A DNA stretch of 64,000 nt from Carex sylvatica (GCA_964058845.1 CAXKVR010000008.1:620001-684000); one strand, 5' to 3'; numbered from the stretch's first letter, positions 49,534 to 62,215 are shown. Notes: generated from the sequence alone by a model not told the origin. Program-made: numbers and translations.

Positions 49534-49919
49534 TTATTAGAATTTTTTTGATGGAATCCAAGCAAAATAGTACATTTTGGAAAGGACAATTTACTCAGAC
49601 ATCAAATAAATTTCGTATCAAATAAACAGAAGACCCGTACAAGCAAAATGGGCCACATTCACAACAACTGCACAGGCGCCGCTCACATAGGAGCTGAGGT
49701 CTCAGGAGCAGCATCAAGTTTAATACACCAGGTCTAAAGCCTACGGGCGTTTCCACTAAATACACACACACACACACACATAAAGCATCAAGTTTATAAT
49801 AATTTAAACTGTGCTTGTGAATATTTTACTTTTTTTCCGAGTAAAGATTACCAAATGATTGGAATTTAGATAAAGTCAGTTAAACTGATCTGGCAGATTG
49901 AGATTCCCAACTGTTTATT
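49534..49919. other. Spacer with CA microsatellite
   Basis: A CA run lies at about 49761-49781. I see no gene. Confidence 0.5.
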
Positions 49920-49928
49920 TTAATTTAA

Positions 49929-50309
49929 GAGTAAGGCTTGGGGTGCTATAAATAGCATAACGTCATCCGTCTTACGGCTTTAAAAACTTATCGTATAAAC
50001 TTTAAATTTCAATTTAAGTAGCTCAATAAATTAGTTAGAATACTAATTTTTACTATTTTTAGAATTTTTCTACTATTTTTTATGATTTATGAAAAATGAC
50101 AAAAAAATGACCTAAAATATTGACAATTTTCTTTTATTTTTAGACCATCTTTCATAAATTATAAAAAATAGTAAAAATTAGTAACTTACAACCTTATTAT
50201 ATAACCAATTTATTGAACTACTTAAATTAAAGTTTGAAGTTTATACGATAGATTTTTGAGACCGTAGTACGGAAGTCCTTATGCTATTCATAGCACCCAA
50301 GCCTTACTC
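49929..50309. mobile_element. Foldback of the GAGTAAGGCT type with 9-bp target duplication
   Basis: The ends are GAGTAAGGCTTGGGGTGCTA and the complement of GAGTAAGGCTTGGGTGCTAT. TTAATTTAA lies exactly on both sides (49920-49928 and 50310-50318). The arms pair up to a centre near 50100-50140. The terminus type is shared with FB-9 and FB-11, but the body is diverged (TTTACTATTTTTAGAATTTT instead of the usual core). It is the cleanest evidence that this terminus family makes 9-bp target duplications. Confidence 0.88.
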
Positions 50310-50318
50310 TTAATTTAA

Positions 50319-53264
50319 TATAAAATTGAAAAAAAATCTATACCTCATCTTCTTTGCTAATAGAAATCTAATATAAGATTAAAAAAATTCTATATCTAAT
50401 CTTCTTTGCCAATAAAAGGTCTGCCGGCAAAAATAAATATAATTTTCTTTCACTTTTACATCCGATTCAAACACACTCTTAAGTCTTAAGAAATACTCTA
50501 TTATAATTAGAATGATGGTTCCATAAAAAAATATATATATATTAGTTTTTGATATTTTAATTTGTGTCTAATTGGACCCACCTATTTCACCAATAAAAAA
50601 ATTAGATGATATTCTCATTAGTATTCACGTCATTATTAATTTAAACTAGTAATAAATTTTAATTTAAAAAATATATATTATGAAAGCCCACGGGCTTTGT
50701 CATTAAAAAAATTGATTATTCTAGTTGTAGCAGATCTTTATATAATTGGAAATGACTTTATATTTATTTTATTTATTCTTCACTTTTTAGTGGCTTATTA
50801 ATAATATAAAAATAATATTGGTAAGTTTATTACATCTCCCAAGCAAAAAAAAGTTTTGATGACAAATAATTTCTATAAAATATACAAAGGCAAACATCAG
50901 ACATCAGACATCAATTTAAAACAGCCAACATAAATCAGAGCCTCTTAATTCTAGTTATGTACCAAATTAAATGGGACAAATCAATTTCACTGTGAATGAC
51001 TTTACTTTAATATATGTGTTGGTACTTCCATTAATTAGTGCCTCAAAGCATGCTGGCGTCATATGCTGCAAATGAATAGTAGCATTTTGAGAAACTGGAC
51101 TTATAATTTTTTATATAAGAAAGCATTGGAATTAAATATTAGCTAATTTGAACAACAATTTGATATCTTGATAGAGTCATTTTGGAGGATTATTTCCATA
51201 TAATTAATCTTCCTTAAACTTTGAAAATAATCCTCCAAAACATAGTTTTACTTGGACTGCAATGGTGTCAAAATTATGACCTAAAGAAACACTATTCCAA
51301 AATAAACACTATTCCTAAAACTATGACTACGTACAAACAAACAAAATTGTTTGCTCAAGTTCCTTTTAAAAAAAAATCTTATTCTAAAGAAATCTTCTGC
51401 TATGTATCTTTGAATATGCATTTGATTAATGAAGTATCCAATTAAGTTAGATAGCTGTATCTATTTGGGGATACTATTTTAGAGATGTTGGTAGAATTCT
51501 ATCAAACTTAATTAACTAGTGCTGATATAAGTTAGCAGTTAACATCCAAGAATCAAGATGATATATATAATTCATTTAAATATAAATGAGGAGATGGTGA
51601 GGATTTTCTTGATGGATGGATGATTTGAAAGGGGTTGCGTGCTCATCTCTGTGTTTTGTTATGATATGATCGATGCCATGGTCATGTATTTTGTTAGGTT
51701 GTATGTTGCGGATCTTATAATTAAAGTCTGTTTTATATGTTTTCAGGTTTAAAACGGAGATAATTAGTAGCGTGCAGCAAAAATTTTAGGTGAGGCCTAA
51801 TTTTGAATATTAAGTATATTTTCTTTTTCTTTTCTTTTTTAAAATGAGAGCTTTTGTGATTACCAATTTCTATGTACCTTCAAAACACTCGAAAAAAACC
51901 TAAAATGAAACTAACCTTGCAATAATTAATTATAAAAAAGATTAACAAATCCATCCAATAAAAAATTATGTTCTTAAATGAAAAAAGAACGGAAAAAGTG
52001 GAAGAAATAACTGGTTTGACTAATACAAGGAGGAACATTAAAAAAAAAAAAATTGAATTAGATTATGAATAAAATGTAACTGATATATAAAAAAGAAAAT
52101 TGAGAAGCACATACCTCAAATTAAAGTCTCTCTTATTCCCATAAATATATATATGCTGGCTGTATTAATTGTATGTGTCTTTTGCAAGATCTGAGAAGTA
52201 AAATGTGAGAGGAATGGTTAAATATAAGCAAGACTTCGATCGGCTTCGGTGGATACAACCATGACTTAACTAGGGGAATTAAGATATTTAATTCCTGATC
52301 ATGATCAAGAGGAATTAAACCCTTGCGATTTGAGCTCTCATCTTCTCCATTACGGTCAGACAGAGAGAACCGTATATAATGCGCTCCATGAAAACAGGAG
52401 AGACCTTAATTTTGTAGATGAGTTACTTCGTGATGGATGTCTCCATTTCTCTAAGGAAATGGAGAGAATTGTATCACATATCTTTGTCTCTGTGCTTTTC
52501 GCGAATTATTAATAGTGCATTAGTTAAGAAATAAAATCATCAATGCTGGGTTCCTTTAAACGATAGCATGGCATAACATTGCGTTTCTTTTGGATGGGGT
52601 TTTTATCCAATGAATATTGTACAAAATCTTATCTAAAGTCAGATCTAAATCGTTCAATTCGCGTTAAAATTTGTGCACATACGTGACCATTTATATTTAT
52701 GCGTTTCAAACCTTTGGGACTACATGCAACATGAAAAATGTTAACTCCCGTATCAATTTTGCAGCTGCTGCTCTGAGCTGTGGATTTTCCTCTGCTATTG
52801 GAAAGTGAAACCAGACGAATATTTTTTTCTTTTTTAGGAATTCTTCAAGTTAGCATATCAAGTAAAGTATCTGTAAATTTAATTTGGAAAAAGAAACAGA
52901 GAGAGAACTACAGTACTGTAGAGAGCAGAGACATAATAGTAATACCAACCTTCAAATTATCCCGGTGAGAAAATACAATTTTTTTTCTTCAAAAAAAGGG
53001 GGGGAAATACGAGTGAAATTTGTAGCAATCAAATAATTAGTGACAGTATTATGTTTACATTTTGAAACAATCTGCGAATGCAGGAAAGAATAACATTCGT
53101 ATTACGTATTTAATTAATAGGCATACGTCTAAAATTCTGTATGATTATTCTATCGAAAGTAAAATAGAAATTGGGGGAATCTCTTCTGTCGACATCTCAC
53201 TGATACAAAGATTTCATGATACGACAAACTTCGTTTCTGTTAATTTTGTTAAGAATTTAAGATA
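50319..53264. other. Gene-free interval
   Basis: AT-rich throughout. The short plus-strand frame at 52330-52512 is somewhat protein-like but matches nothing I know and has no supporting exons. Confidence 0.45.
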
Positions 53265-53806
53265 TGCCCGGGCTATCAAAAAAGCTCGCGGCTCGTGGCT
53301 CGCCTCTAGCTCGCTCGTTAACAGCTCGCTCGGTAGTGGACTGAGCTGTTAACAAGCCAGCTCGGCTCAGGCTCGAGCCAAAATAAACGAGCTGAGTCAA
53401 GGGTTAGCTCGGATCGGGCCAGCTCGGCTCGTTAAGCTACAGTGGATTTAGCGTTTAGCTCCGTATAATTTTAAGTCCAGTCCCATTTTCAAAGGCGCAA
53501 TTATGCAAAATTGATGTATTTTTGGTCTGGAAAGAAATGATATGGGTTTCAGTTGCTTGAAGATGTGCTTGCTGGACGAAATCTTAAATATTTTGAATGA
53601 GCTTTCTTATTTTTATATTTTTGAATTTGAATAATAGCAGTCCAATAAAATCTAGCGAGCCAGCTCGGGCTAGCTTGTCACGAGCGAGCCAGGGATTTTT
53701 GGCTTGGGTGACCTAGGTCCAGCTCGCTCGGTCCAGATTCGGACCATAATAAACGAGCCGAGCTAAGGCCCAGCTCTGCCCGAGCCACCTCGTTTACACC
53801 CCTATA
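53265..53806. repeat. GCTCG-rich non-autonomous element
   Basis: GCTCG and CGAGC motifs are dense at 53282-53450 and again at 53650-53790, with an AT-rich middle. The right end, read inward, is TAGGGGTGTAAACGAGGTGG. The left end is less clear (near GCCCGGGCTATCAAAAAAGC). The layout (repetitive subterminal motifs around a neutral centre) suits a hAT-like non-autonomous transposon. GC content is far above the neighbouring DNA. Confidence 0.55.
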
Positions 53807-54668
53807 TGCCACACATATAGGATTAGTGATATTTATTTAGGACGATCGCTGTGTTTTAATTGAATAATTTCTAAACATGTTTGAGACTGTTGTGCTATTT
53901 CCATTTAATGGGATTATATTGTTGGACAAAACAGCGAAATAGTTGAAAAGATCGTAAGTTTCTACTATATATGTACTATTTTGTTCATGTCAATCGTGTT
54001 TAATAATCCAAAATAGTAAAAGAACAAAATTAAATTTATTCCAATTTATGATTTTTTTTTTTACTATTTTACCACTCTCAAGAAATACTGGAGCAGAAAT
54101 AGAAAGGGTTTATAGCTAGTGTAAAAAACAAAATTTGATTATATAAATTCATCACAATTATTTTTATTCGAGAAGTGTTTCATCACAATTCCACACTTTC
54201 TTACTATCATTTCTCTGTCAAACAATTTTCTTGATAATTACGCTAATAAAAATTTTGTCCACGACATCCACTATTAAATATATTTATTGTTGTGTTTTGG
54301 ACCAACATGTGCAATGCAACCAAACCAAATTATTTCTTTCTTTTTAAAATAAAAATTACATAAAGAAAAAATGTTTCTGTTAACGTAAATAAACACTTTG
54401 TACGCAACGGTTTCATAATTTTTTTTTTTCAAAGTTATTTGCAAAAATATACATATTATAGACGTTTGAGCCAGAATCACATTAAATATAATTTTATTAA
54501 AATAATACCTTTTATATTAAAGAACCATTTTTATCAGCTGAGCTATAGTTCTAAATTTTTATTAATACCATTTCAAAAAAAAAAATAATAATAATAAACC
54601 AAAACACCTCTAAAATTGGGGAATTCCAAAAATAAGATCCATGGTAAAATAGATTCTGTTTTTAGAGA

Positions 54669-54702
<34 letters not shown>

Positions 54703-55496
54703 AGGAGAGCTAGAGAAAAGAGAATAGCAGGATTTGAAATTTAGTAAAATAGCTCAGAAAACCATATTGTTGACGACCCCATCAGGTAGTAGTTCCTAGG
54801 CCAATGTTCGCCAAAAAAATTAGATGAATGTTGATGTTGATCAAAATGATGTGATGGGTGGAGGGTGGTCCAAAAATAGTGGTGTGGTCCTATAAAATAA
54901 AGCATTATCTTCAAGAATTATATCTCTTATTCTCCATCTTTGCTAAAAGGGACGCCCGTATCCGTATGCTCTCACCACTAAACTACCAATATGAACAGCC
55001 GACATTATTAGTAAACACTAAACAGTAATGCTTTGCAGAGAAACCTCTCCCTGCAACATTAGTATTGTTATTTGTTTTAAAATGTCCGCTTAGGAGATAT
55101 ATGCAGTGATTGACTCGTCACGAAAACGACATGCAATCAAGCCGAAATTATTCATATTTGGGCCCAAACAAACTTTTCTTGATGACTCCGACATGAACCT
55201 CATTGTTTTCCCACTGGGACAGTCACATCGGTGATAACAGATTAACAGTGCCTAACATTTTACTCTATATTTTTCCTCTCTTTTATTAGGTGTTTCCAAT
55301 CGGAAGATTTTGCTTTTGTGCATTCTTTATGGGACATCATATACAGCAGGGCAACAGAGAAAAAGTCCCAAAGTCCCAAAGTGGCAAATTCGTTTCTACT
55401 TTCTAGGAAAAAATGACATTAAAATCCACTATTTGCATGTAAAAAAGTTATAAATTTACAATTATTGTGGTATAAAATATGAAGAAATATTCTAGA
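53807..55496. other. Gene-free interval downstream of SIG2
   Basis: It includes a second copy of the dispersed repeat (54629-54783) with an internal GA microsatellite (about 54671-54700). The last 100 bases should contain the 3' UTR of the sigma-factor gene. Confidence 0.5.
54629..54783. repeat. Dispersed repeat copy, partner of 33227-33375
   Basis: It has the same start (AAAATAAGATCCATGGTAAA) and end (ACCATATTGTTGACGACCCC) as the copy in the glycosylase intron. The middle is expanded by GA repeats. Confidence 0.6.
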
Positions 55497-58400
55497 TCAG
55501 GATCCGTAATGCTCAGTGTACTCTAGTAGCATGTCCATTCGCTTCTTGCCCTTTAGCTTTCGTAAGGCACACAATTCTATCTGCCGCACCCGTTCCCGAC
55601 TGATGCCTATATTATCCCCAATTTCTTGTAGGGTCTTGGCACGACCGTTGTCTAAACCAAAACGCCCCCTCACCACCGTCTTCTCTCTTGCAGATAGCGT
55701 GTCTAGAACCATGTTAATACCCGATATGTTGAACTCCCTGTTAACGATAAACTCAAGACTATCCTGCTCCCGGCATGGGATTACGTCCTGTCAAATGCTT
55801 AAAAACATTAGGTTTTACATTTGAAACAGCCAAATTAACCTACTTGATCTCTCATTTGTCCAGAGAGAACAGTAAGAAATGGAGTTTGTAATATTTCCAA
55901 GAGAATGATGGATGCACATGTTTTGAATTTGCTGGACATTTCTTTAGCAGGGATAAATGTTTACGGTTTGCAGTAGTATCAATAAAACTACCCCAAATAT
56001 ATTTAATTCAGAAAAAAAAATATACCGAAAGTTTCATATTTTTGTCAGCACCGATCTTTGACTCGAAAGATTGGGGAGTGTTAGGGAGCATCAATACTTT
56101 CTTAACCATCTGCTTTGAAACTCCAGCAACACTTGCAATCTCCTCTGTACGAAATTCCTTCATCTTCCTTCCACTTATTTTCAGTTTCTTCATCGCATCC
56201 TTCACTCGATAGCTCGCATTAACCAAGGAAACCTAACAAAGCAAATGAACCAAAAAAAAGGAACTTCTAAGAGCATGGGAAATTATTACTTTGATTGGGA
56301 TATGAATATTGTTTTATTAATTTCTTGCTAATAAAAATGTTAAGCCTCAATAGATAATAAAAACAGTGAACTGTGCTTGGACTGATATATAGAACAAACT
56401 GACATAGCAGACCTGGTTGACTTGAACTTGGACAACTTACGAACATGGCCAAGAAAGCATTCACAAAAGTGACATATAAAACAACATAGCAGCCCTATGT
56501 CTAAGCAAAATCTGAAAGTATATTGAATTTTAGTGTATTGAATTTCCTCCATTTTTAAGCCCTAAATACCCTTCCCATATCTTGAATAGCCTTATTGAAT
56601 TTACTAAAACATTTCAGCGTATGCACTATAATTTATGGGTTATAAATGTACAGGAAGAACATACAGGTAAGTGGATAAGCCGTGATGATTGCGTAAGAGA
56701 CTTTCGGATAGCTTGTTTGATCCACCAATGTGCATAAGTTGAGAACTTGAATCCCTTAGAGGCGTCAAACTTTTCCACACCTTTTACCAAGCCCCGACAC
56801 CCTTCCTGAAATGAGCAATTTGACAGAAGAAAGATTAAAACACATTTACACTACAATACTAGATTTCTTTGGTCAAGCATTCAGGCATTTGCTCAATAAC
56901 ATAAATGTTATAGGATGAAGCAATCAAATCATAACAGAAAATCATTAAGAAAACCCCTTGTTATGAGATGAAGCAATCAAATCATCCCACCCCCCCACCC
57001 CCCACAAGCCAACTGAAAAAGAAAGAGGGCAACAAAATAAGCATAATACACAAGAAAAACAACAGAAATATACTACTGATTAATACCCACCACATACAGA
57101 TATACCATTTTGTAAAAAAACAGTCATAGACAGGTGAAGAAAAAGCTAATATAAGTATAATAATTTTGTATGACACAAACCTGAACAAGATCCTCGAATG
57201 CAAGGCCGGAACCAATATAGTTCCTGGCAATGGATACGACAAGGCGGATGTTACAGCGGATCATCTTCTCTTTGCAGCGCATGCCATGTTCCAGCCGCCG
57301 CTGCAGCGTGCGTTGGTCAATATGAGCTGCCTCAGCCCACATAGCAAAGCTTGGGTCCTCTCCATTCTGCTCTCTCAGCTCTTTCTGAATTTCTTCAAGT
57401 CTCAAGAGGTCCTATATGTGAATGAATTTGTAGATCGTGACTTGTTTTAATTGGAACTGTTTGATTATGAGAGCAGGACCAGGGCATTTTTGGCAACAAA
57501 AATAAATCATTACAGACACAATAGTAGAATATGTGGATCAAACCACTACAGGCAGAATAGCAGTATGTGGGTCAGTTCTTATTGTTCGTAACACTTGTAT
57601 AAGTATTTTTTTTTTTTTTTTGCAATCCATCTCCTGCCCCCTTGCTCAACACACAATTAGTACAAATATTAAACAGATCCATACACATCCCCTTGGCACA
57701 AACTGTAAATGAAATAAGTAGCAGCAGAAGACAAATTTTAGCTGCCTGCACAACACGCATGATGTCTAATAAAAAAATAGTGGAAAAGATCCACTGAAGC
57801 AAGCACTACCTGCACTCCTTCTGAGAACAATTTCTCTTCAGCCATTGTAAGCAGTTTATAGGCCCCAGCTATCCTCTTATACAACTTCAAAGGATCATCC
57901 TTGGAACCCTTTACACCGGAACGCTTGCTCTTTTTCTTGCTAGCCCCTGACCCTACTGGGATAACTGTCCCTGTCATTTTCTCGGCCACCCTCTGCCTCC
58001 TGGCTCTCCTCTCTTCCTGCCGTCTAGATCTCACTGTCACCTCTACATTGTCGTCTGAGCTTGTTAGTTTTTCTTCGATCTGGATCGTGCTTTCATCAAA
58101 TGGGTTTTGGAAGGATTGCTCAGTAAGTGATAGCGCGGATTCCAATGCAAGGGTTTGGGGTGCTGGTTTGATGGAGAAATCAGTTATCTCGCTGAGTTGA
58201 ACAGCTTCTTTGGCAGCCTCCAGTGCTGCCCTGGCAAGGGCAACTGCCTCAGCTGCAGCAGCGGTTATGACAGCCTCTTCCCCAGTGAGAAGAGTTTCAT
58301 TTGCTAGAGTGACTTCCATTGTAGCCTGTGATGTTTTTCAAAATAAAGATCTATCATCTGGTATCAATATTAGGGTTTTTCATCCAGATATTAGAATACA

Positions 58401-59859
58401 TAAGCCTTGAATATATCTAAAATCAATTAGATTGAAAGCCAAGAAGAAACAAATAGACAATTTTAACATTAAAATTACACTTGACATTAAAATGAAGTTG
58501 AAGATTTTTCAATATGAAATACCAGAGTAGTTTGGATTAGTGAGCACAGTGAGATTATGTGGGATCAGTTTGGACATTTTGGTTACAGCTTTATTAAAGA
58601 AGGGAAGTTACAAATAAGAAGGCATTATCCTTTTTCCCCCATTTTTACAAAGAATATAAGAGGTGAACATGTTAATATTTAATGCAGCATCAGACTTACA
58701 GCTTTGCATCTGAATTGAGCTGTCTGGTAGATAATTGAGAGAGAAGCCTTTTGGTCAACCCTTTGAAAATATCTTTTAGAGGAAGCTCTATATTTTCTTG
58801 TTTCCTTTAAATTATACGACCTGATTTACATCAAAAAAAGTAAAATTTAGTGCCACAGAATTGCACTAGGCAAAAATAGAATAGAGTTGCCGGAGTTTGT
58901 CATGCTTGTGTTTTATGTCTTCTAAAACTTTTTACACTGAGACTCTGATAGTTCATCTCATTTACCCTTTGCTTGGGTTTGGGGAGGGGGGACAGAATAG
59001 GCCCAATAAGGTGTATCCATTTGCTATAATAGAAACTTTAGATCGGGCTATTAGTTTCAAAAGGCAGAAAAAAATGAAAAATGTAAAGTTATTTAATTAA
59101 AGATATGAAAACAATAAGCAGCAGCAGCAGATAAAAAAAATAAAAAACTAATTTAGAAAGTTCCAAAATAATTTTCTGTTCTATAAACAGAAATGTTGCC
59201 TATGGTGAATTTCTTTGAAATCAAGCTGAATTACAAATTTGGAAAAACTGAGATAAACAATACTCTACCAAACAAGCGCAAGGGTAGCCAATTAGACTTA
59301 TTTGCATAGCCCTACCCATTACAGTCATCTAGGCAATTGTCAAATTTCAAACTTCAATGAAACGAAACGGAATACAAACAAGAGGAAAGAAAAATTCTCT
59401 GAAGATCACAACTCTGGCACCAAGTCATCCCTAAATTAATATTGAGATGCCAACAAAGTCAGTTAATTCTTTACTCCAATGCTGCTACAGAAGAGCTTAG
59501 CCCTATCATGAACTTGTATTTAAATTACTATTCCAGCCAAAATCAGTTAATTCTTTACTCCAATGCGGCTACAGCAAAGCTTAGTCTCTATCATGAAATC
59601 GGATTTAAATTACTATTCCAGTAAAAAAAAAATGCTCCCTGGAATTACCATTCAGATATAGCCATGGTAAAAAACTCAAGCAAAAATCCACCAAACTTTA
59701 ATAGCACGGAGATGGAAAAGGAGCAACAGTTCTCACATTTGAAATGCTTGTTCCCAGCTGTATTGATAAGAGAGAATCATACCACAATGGGGTAACGCCA
59801 GGCCGCCTGGGGCAGCAAAAATTGGGAGGCGCAGCCATTAGAGAAGAGGAGGCCGCCAT
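55497..59859 (-). CDS. SIG2: Plastid RNA polymerase sigma factor, SIG2 type
   Basis: It is nuclear-encoded and plastid-targeted, and confers promoter recognition on the bacterial-type plastid RNA polymerase. SIG2 in other plants supports plastid tRNA gene transcription. Firm exons are 58325-57810, 57411-57181, 56805-56665, 56232-56026 and 55787-55497, all GT/AG and phase 0, encoding 461 residues. [11 protein letters not shown] and [14 protein letters not shown] match the SIG2 unconserved region. Conserved regions follow: [12 protein letters not shown] (1.2), [12 protein letters not shown] and FEDLVQEGCRGL (2.1-2.2), [12 protein letters not shown] (2.3-2.4), and [20 protein letters not shown] (4.2, the -35 helix-turn-helix). 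Two 5' exons are inferred: 58804-58700, and 59859-59737 starting [14 protein letters not shown], a Ser/Ala/Arg-rich transit peptide in an AGA-ATG-G context. With them the protein has 537 residues, near the usual length. The 59737 donor and 58804 acceptor are weak, so that junction is tentative. The region 2.4 motif reads SRLIHLP where SRxIRLP is usual. Confidence 0.9.
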
Positions 59860-59910
59860 TCTTCCAGCGCTGTCATATACAAACTTCAAATGGGTGCTTC
59901 AGTGCTTGAG

Positions 59911-59943
59911 GGAGGGAGGGAGGGAGGGAGGGAGGGAGGGAGG
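59911..59943. repeat. GGGA tandem repeat in the SIG2 leader or proximal promoter
   Basis: Eight consecutive GAGG/GGGA units lie about 50-85 bases upstream of the proposed SIG2 start. Read along the transcript it is a CCCT repeat; on the other strand it offers several G3 runs with single-A loops, so a G-quadruplex is possible. It may lie in the 5' UTR. Confidence 0.7.
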
Positions 59944-60178
59944 CGTATAGTAAGAGAGGGATCGGAGGTGTTAGGAGCCGTCGTGAAGTCGTTCTCAAAC
60001 GCAGAGTAGCAAAGGTAATATTTCCTCGGCCGGACTTCGCGCCCCTGTGCACCCTCGGATAAAATGATAAGGTCTGACTGTCTGACTTAGGAGGGTCGAC
60101 ATTTTTTCATATAAGCCCCCAAGTATTCAGATTTCGATATCTAACCAGCAGCAGCTGCCTGAATTATGACATTTTAAG
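59944..60178 (-). promoter_or_regulatory. Probable SIG2 promoter region
   Basis: This DNA is less AT-rich than the distal intergenic sequence and lies immediately upstream of the SIG2 leader. I could not pick out a convincing TATA box. Confidence 0.3.
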
Positions 60179-60366
60179 AGGAATCCGTATCACCCCAGGT
60201 ACCTGAGGTTCAAGCTATAAATCTGGACCGTTATTTTCATGTAGCACGAATCTCAAAGCAAACCCCTAAAGTCTCACCTGAACCCGGATTGAGTTTGGCC
60301 CAGATGAATTAATCTGACCCGTCCATTCTTTTAAATTGTACCTCAGGTACCTGGGGGGAAATTCCA
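60179..60366. mobile_element. Small MITE-like inverted-repeat element
   Basis: CCCCAGGTACCTGAGGT at 60193-60209 is mirrored by ACCTCAGGTACCTGGGG near 60339-60356, with outer GGAAT/ATTCC bases. The loop is about 130 bp and non-coding. Confidence 0.6.
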
Positions 60367-61980
60367 GCAGAGTCCATTTGACACAATAAAGACCGAGTCC
60401 GGATCAATTACAGTTTGATATCTGGATCAATTAACTAGATTTTGATAAATTATTGTGAATAATATAACACCGTATCCTTTGCTTCAAAGACACGAGAAAG
60501 GCATATATAATGTTGAAATTTAAGGTTAATATTCTGTTATTGGGTAATCAAGTTTTGATCTATAAGACTGTAACCTTTAAATGAAGAAATGACTTTAATA
60601 TTTTTTATAATGAAAGATTAACCCGTAAATTTAAAAAAGAAGGTTACTAAATTTTGCTCAAAGCACGTGATGGGACTCTCTAAAATCGGAAACAATAGCA
60701 AATTACATCACTTTCATATATCTCTTTATCTTCACGAAATAAAGGAGAAGAGATTAATTTTCTTAATATTAGTCACTATATTTATTTTGATTACAACAAA
60801 GATTTTGTCATTTATTGCATTAAATTGTGACATGTTAAAAATTACAAATTTTCCAATAAGATATATCAGTTCTTCATGAACCAAAAAATTACCATTGATT
60901 CTGTCAAATGTATTTTATGTGAAACGGGACTAAAAAAAAAAAAATCTAATTGAGCAACGGTACTAATTATTTGTAAATTCAAACACAGAAATGGGACGAC
61001 CTGGATTAAAATGAATTCAGCGAAGACTAACAGATTTATGAAAATCCAATTTGAAACAGTAAAACAAAAAGTTAGTGGATTTAGATGAATATTGAATCTG
61101 AATTACTAGATACAAATCCAACTATATAAATAACATGTTAGTAATATAAATTTGAAATTTAGTTAGAATCATCAACAAATCTTTCTAAGTTGTAAAGAAG
61201 AATGTATTGAAATAAAGGATAACTAATGTCATGTTTGTTGAATTAGGGGCACCACTAATTACTCTAAAAACAGAAAATAATCGCAATTAAAAGTAAATAG
61301 AAAAGTTTAGAGAAATTTGACACGCGGAATGATAACGGAGTTCGGCAAAACAAAAGTCTACATCTCCGGAGCTTCGCAACCTCTTCTAAGTGCGCCTTTC
61401 TATTACCCAATACGAAAGGATTACAACTTGTGAACCGTTGAGCCCTTACAATCCAAGCGGAAAGTGTTACACCCCGAGACAACCCGCCACGTATTTACAC
61501 GTAAGGCGTGTGCACATCACATACATTATCAATAATAAATACTCATGCAATATTTAAAAGTCAAACGAGTCTTTTAACATCACAAATAGTTTGAGTAGAT
61601 TACACACATTCAACATGAGATCAAGACAAACATGACAAACAAACCGATAATTGTCATGTTAGTCAAATGTATCCACTTTTAAAGAGAAACTAAAATTTAA
61701 CTAAAAAGAAAATAAAAAGATACTTGAGCCATCTGCTTGTTGATCTCTAGATCCACGTTCCTCCTATTTTTGCTCCATGTCGGCCTCATCATTTCCTGGA
61801 ACCCACATAAAAGTGGAATGGGTGAGAGATCGAATAGTCTCTCAGTACAAGATTTAGTTCCAGTCTCGGAATTTGTCAAATTAACTTATTAACACAAACA
61901 ATATATTAAAATTATATCCTCACATGTTATCTTACTAAGGCATATTTAAAACACACACACACATACACATACAAGCACAC
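60367..61980. other. Gene-free interval
   Basis: AT-rich, with one better-balanced stretch at 61320-61500 that contains a TGTTACACCCCGAG motif. I recognise no gene. The balanced stretch may belong to a transposable element whose limits I cannot see. Confidence 0.4.
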
Positions 61981-62004
61981 CACTTCTTTAGTTATCTTTC
62001 ATGT

Positions 62005-62215
62005 TTTTAACTGCCTCACCAGGGGGACTCAAATTCCACTAGATCTTAGCCGTGCCACTAGACGAGGACTCGAACTATCGCTAGATCTTCTTTGTCTCAT
62101 CAGGGGGACTCGAACCACCTCAGCTATTGGCGTCTCACTAGGGGGACTCGAACCACCACTAGTTCAACTGTCTCACTCAATGGGGACTCGAACCGCTGCA
62201 AGATATTGACCCGTG
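62005..62215. repeat. Minisatellite with tRNA B-box-like motifs
   Basis: The phrase TCTCAYYAGGGGGACTCGAACC or a near form occurs five times (about 62016, 62060, 62097, 62132, 62172), with spacings of about 36-45 bases. On the minus strand the central motif reads GGTTCGAGTCCCC, matching the RNA polymerase III B-box/T-loop consensus GGTTCGANTCC in three copies. No complete tRNA fold accompanies it. Confidence 0.7.

Noticed and set aside
52330..52512. 60-residue frame containing ALHENRRDLNFVDELLRDG
   Set aside because: Somewhat protein-like, but no family recognised and no neighbouring exons with matching phase.
62090..62215. tRNA gene on the minus strand
   Set aside because: Only the T-loop/B-box-like motif is present. 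No acceptor stem, D-arm or anticodon arm can be paired, and the motif is repeated in tandem.
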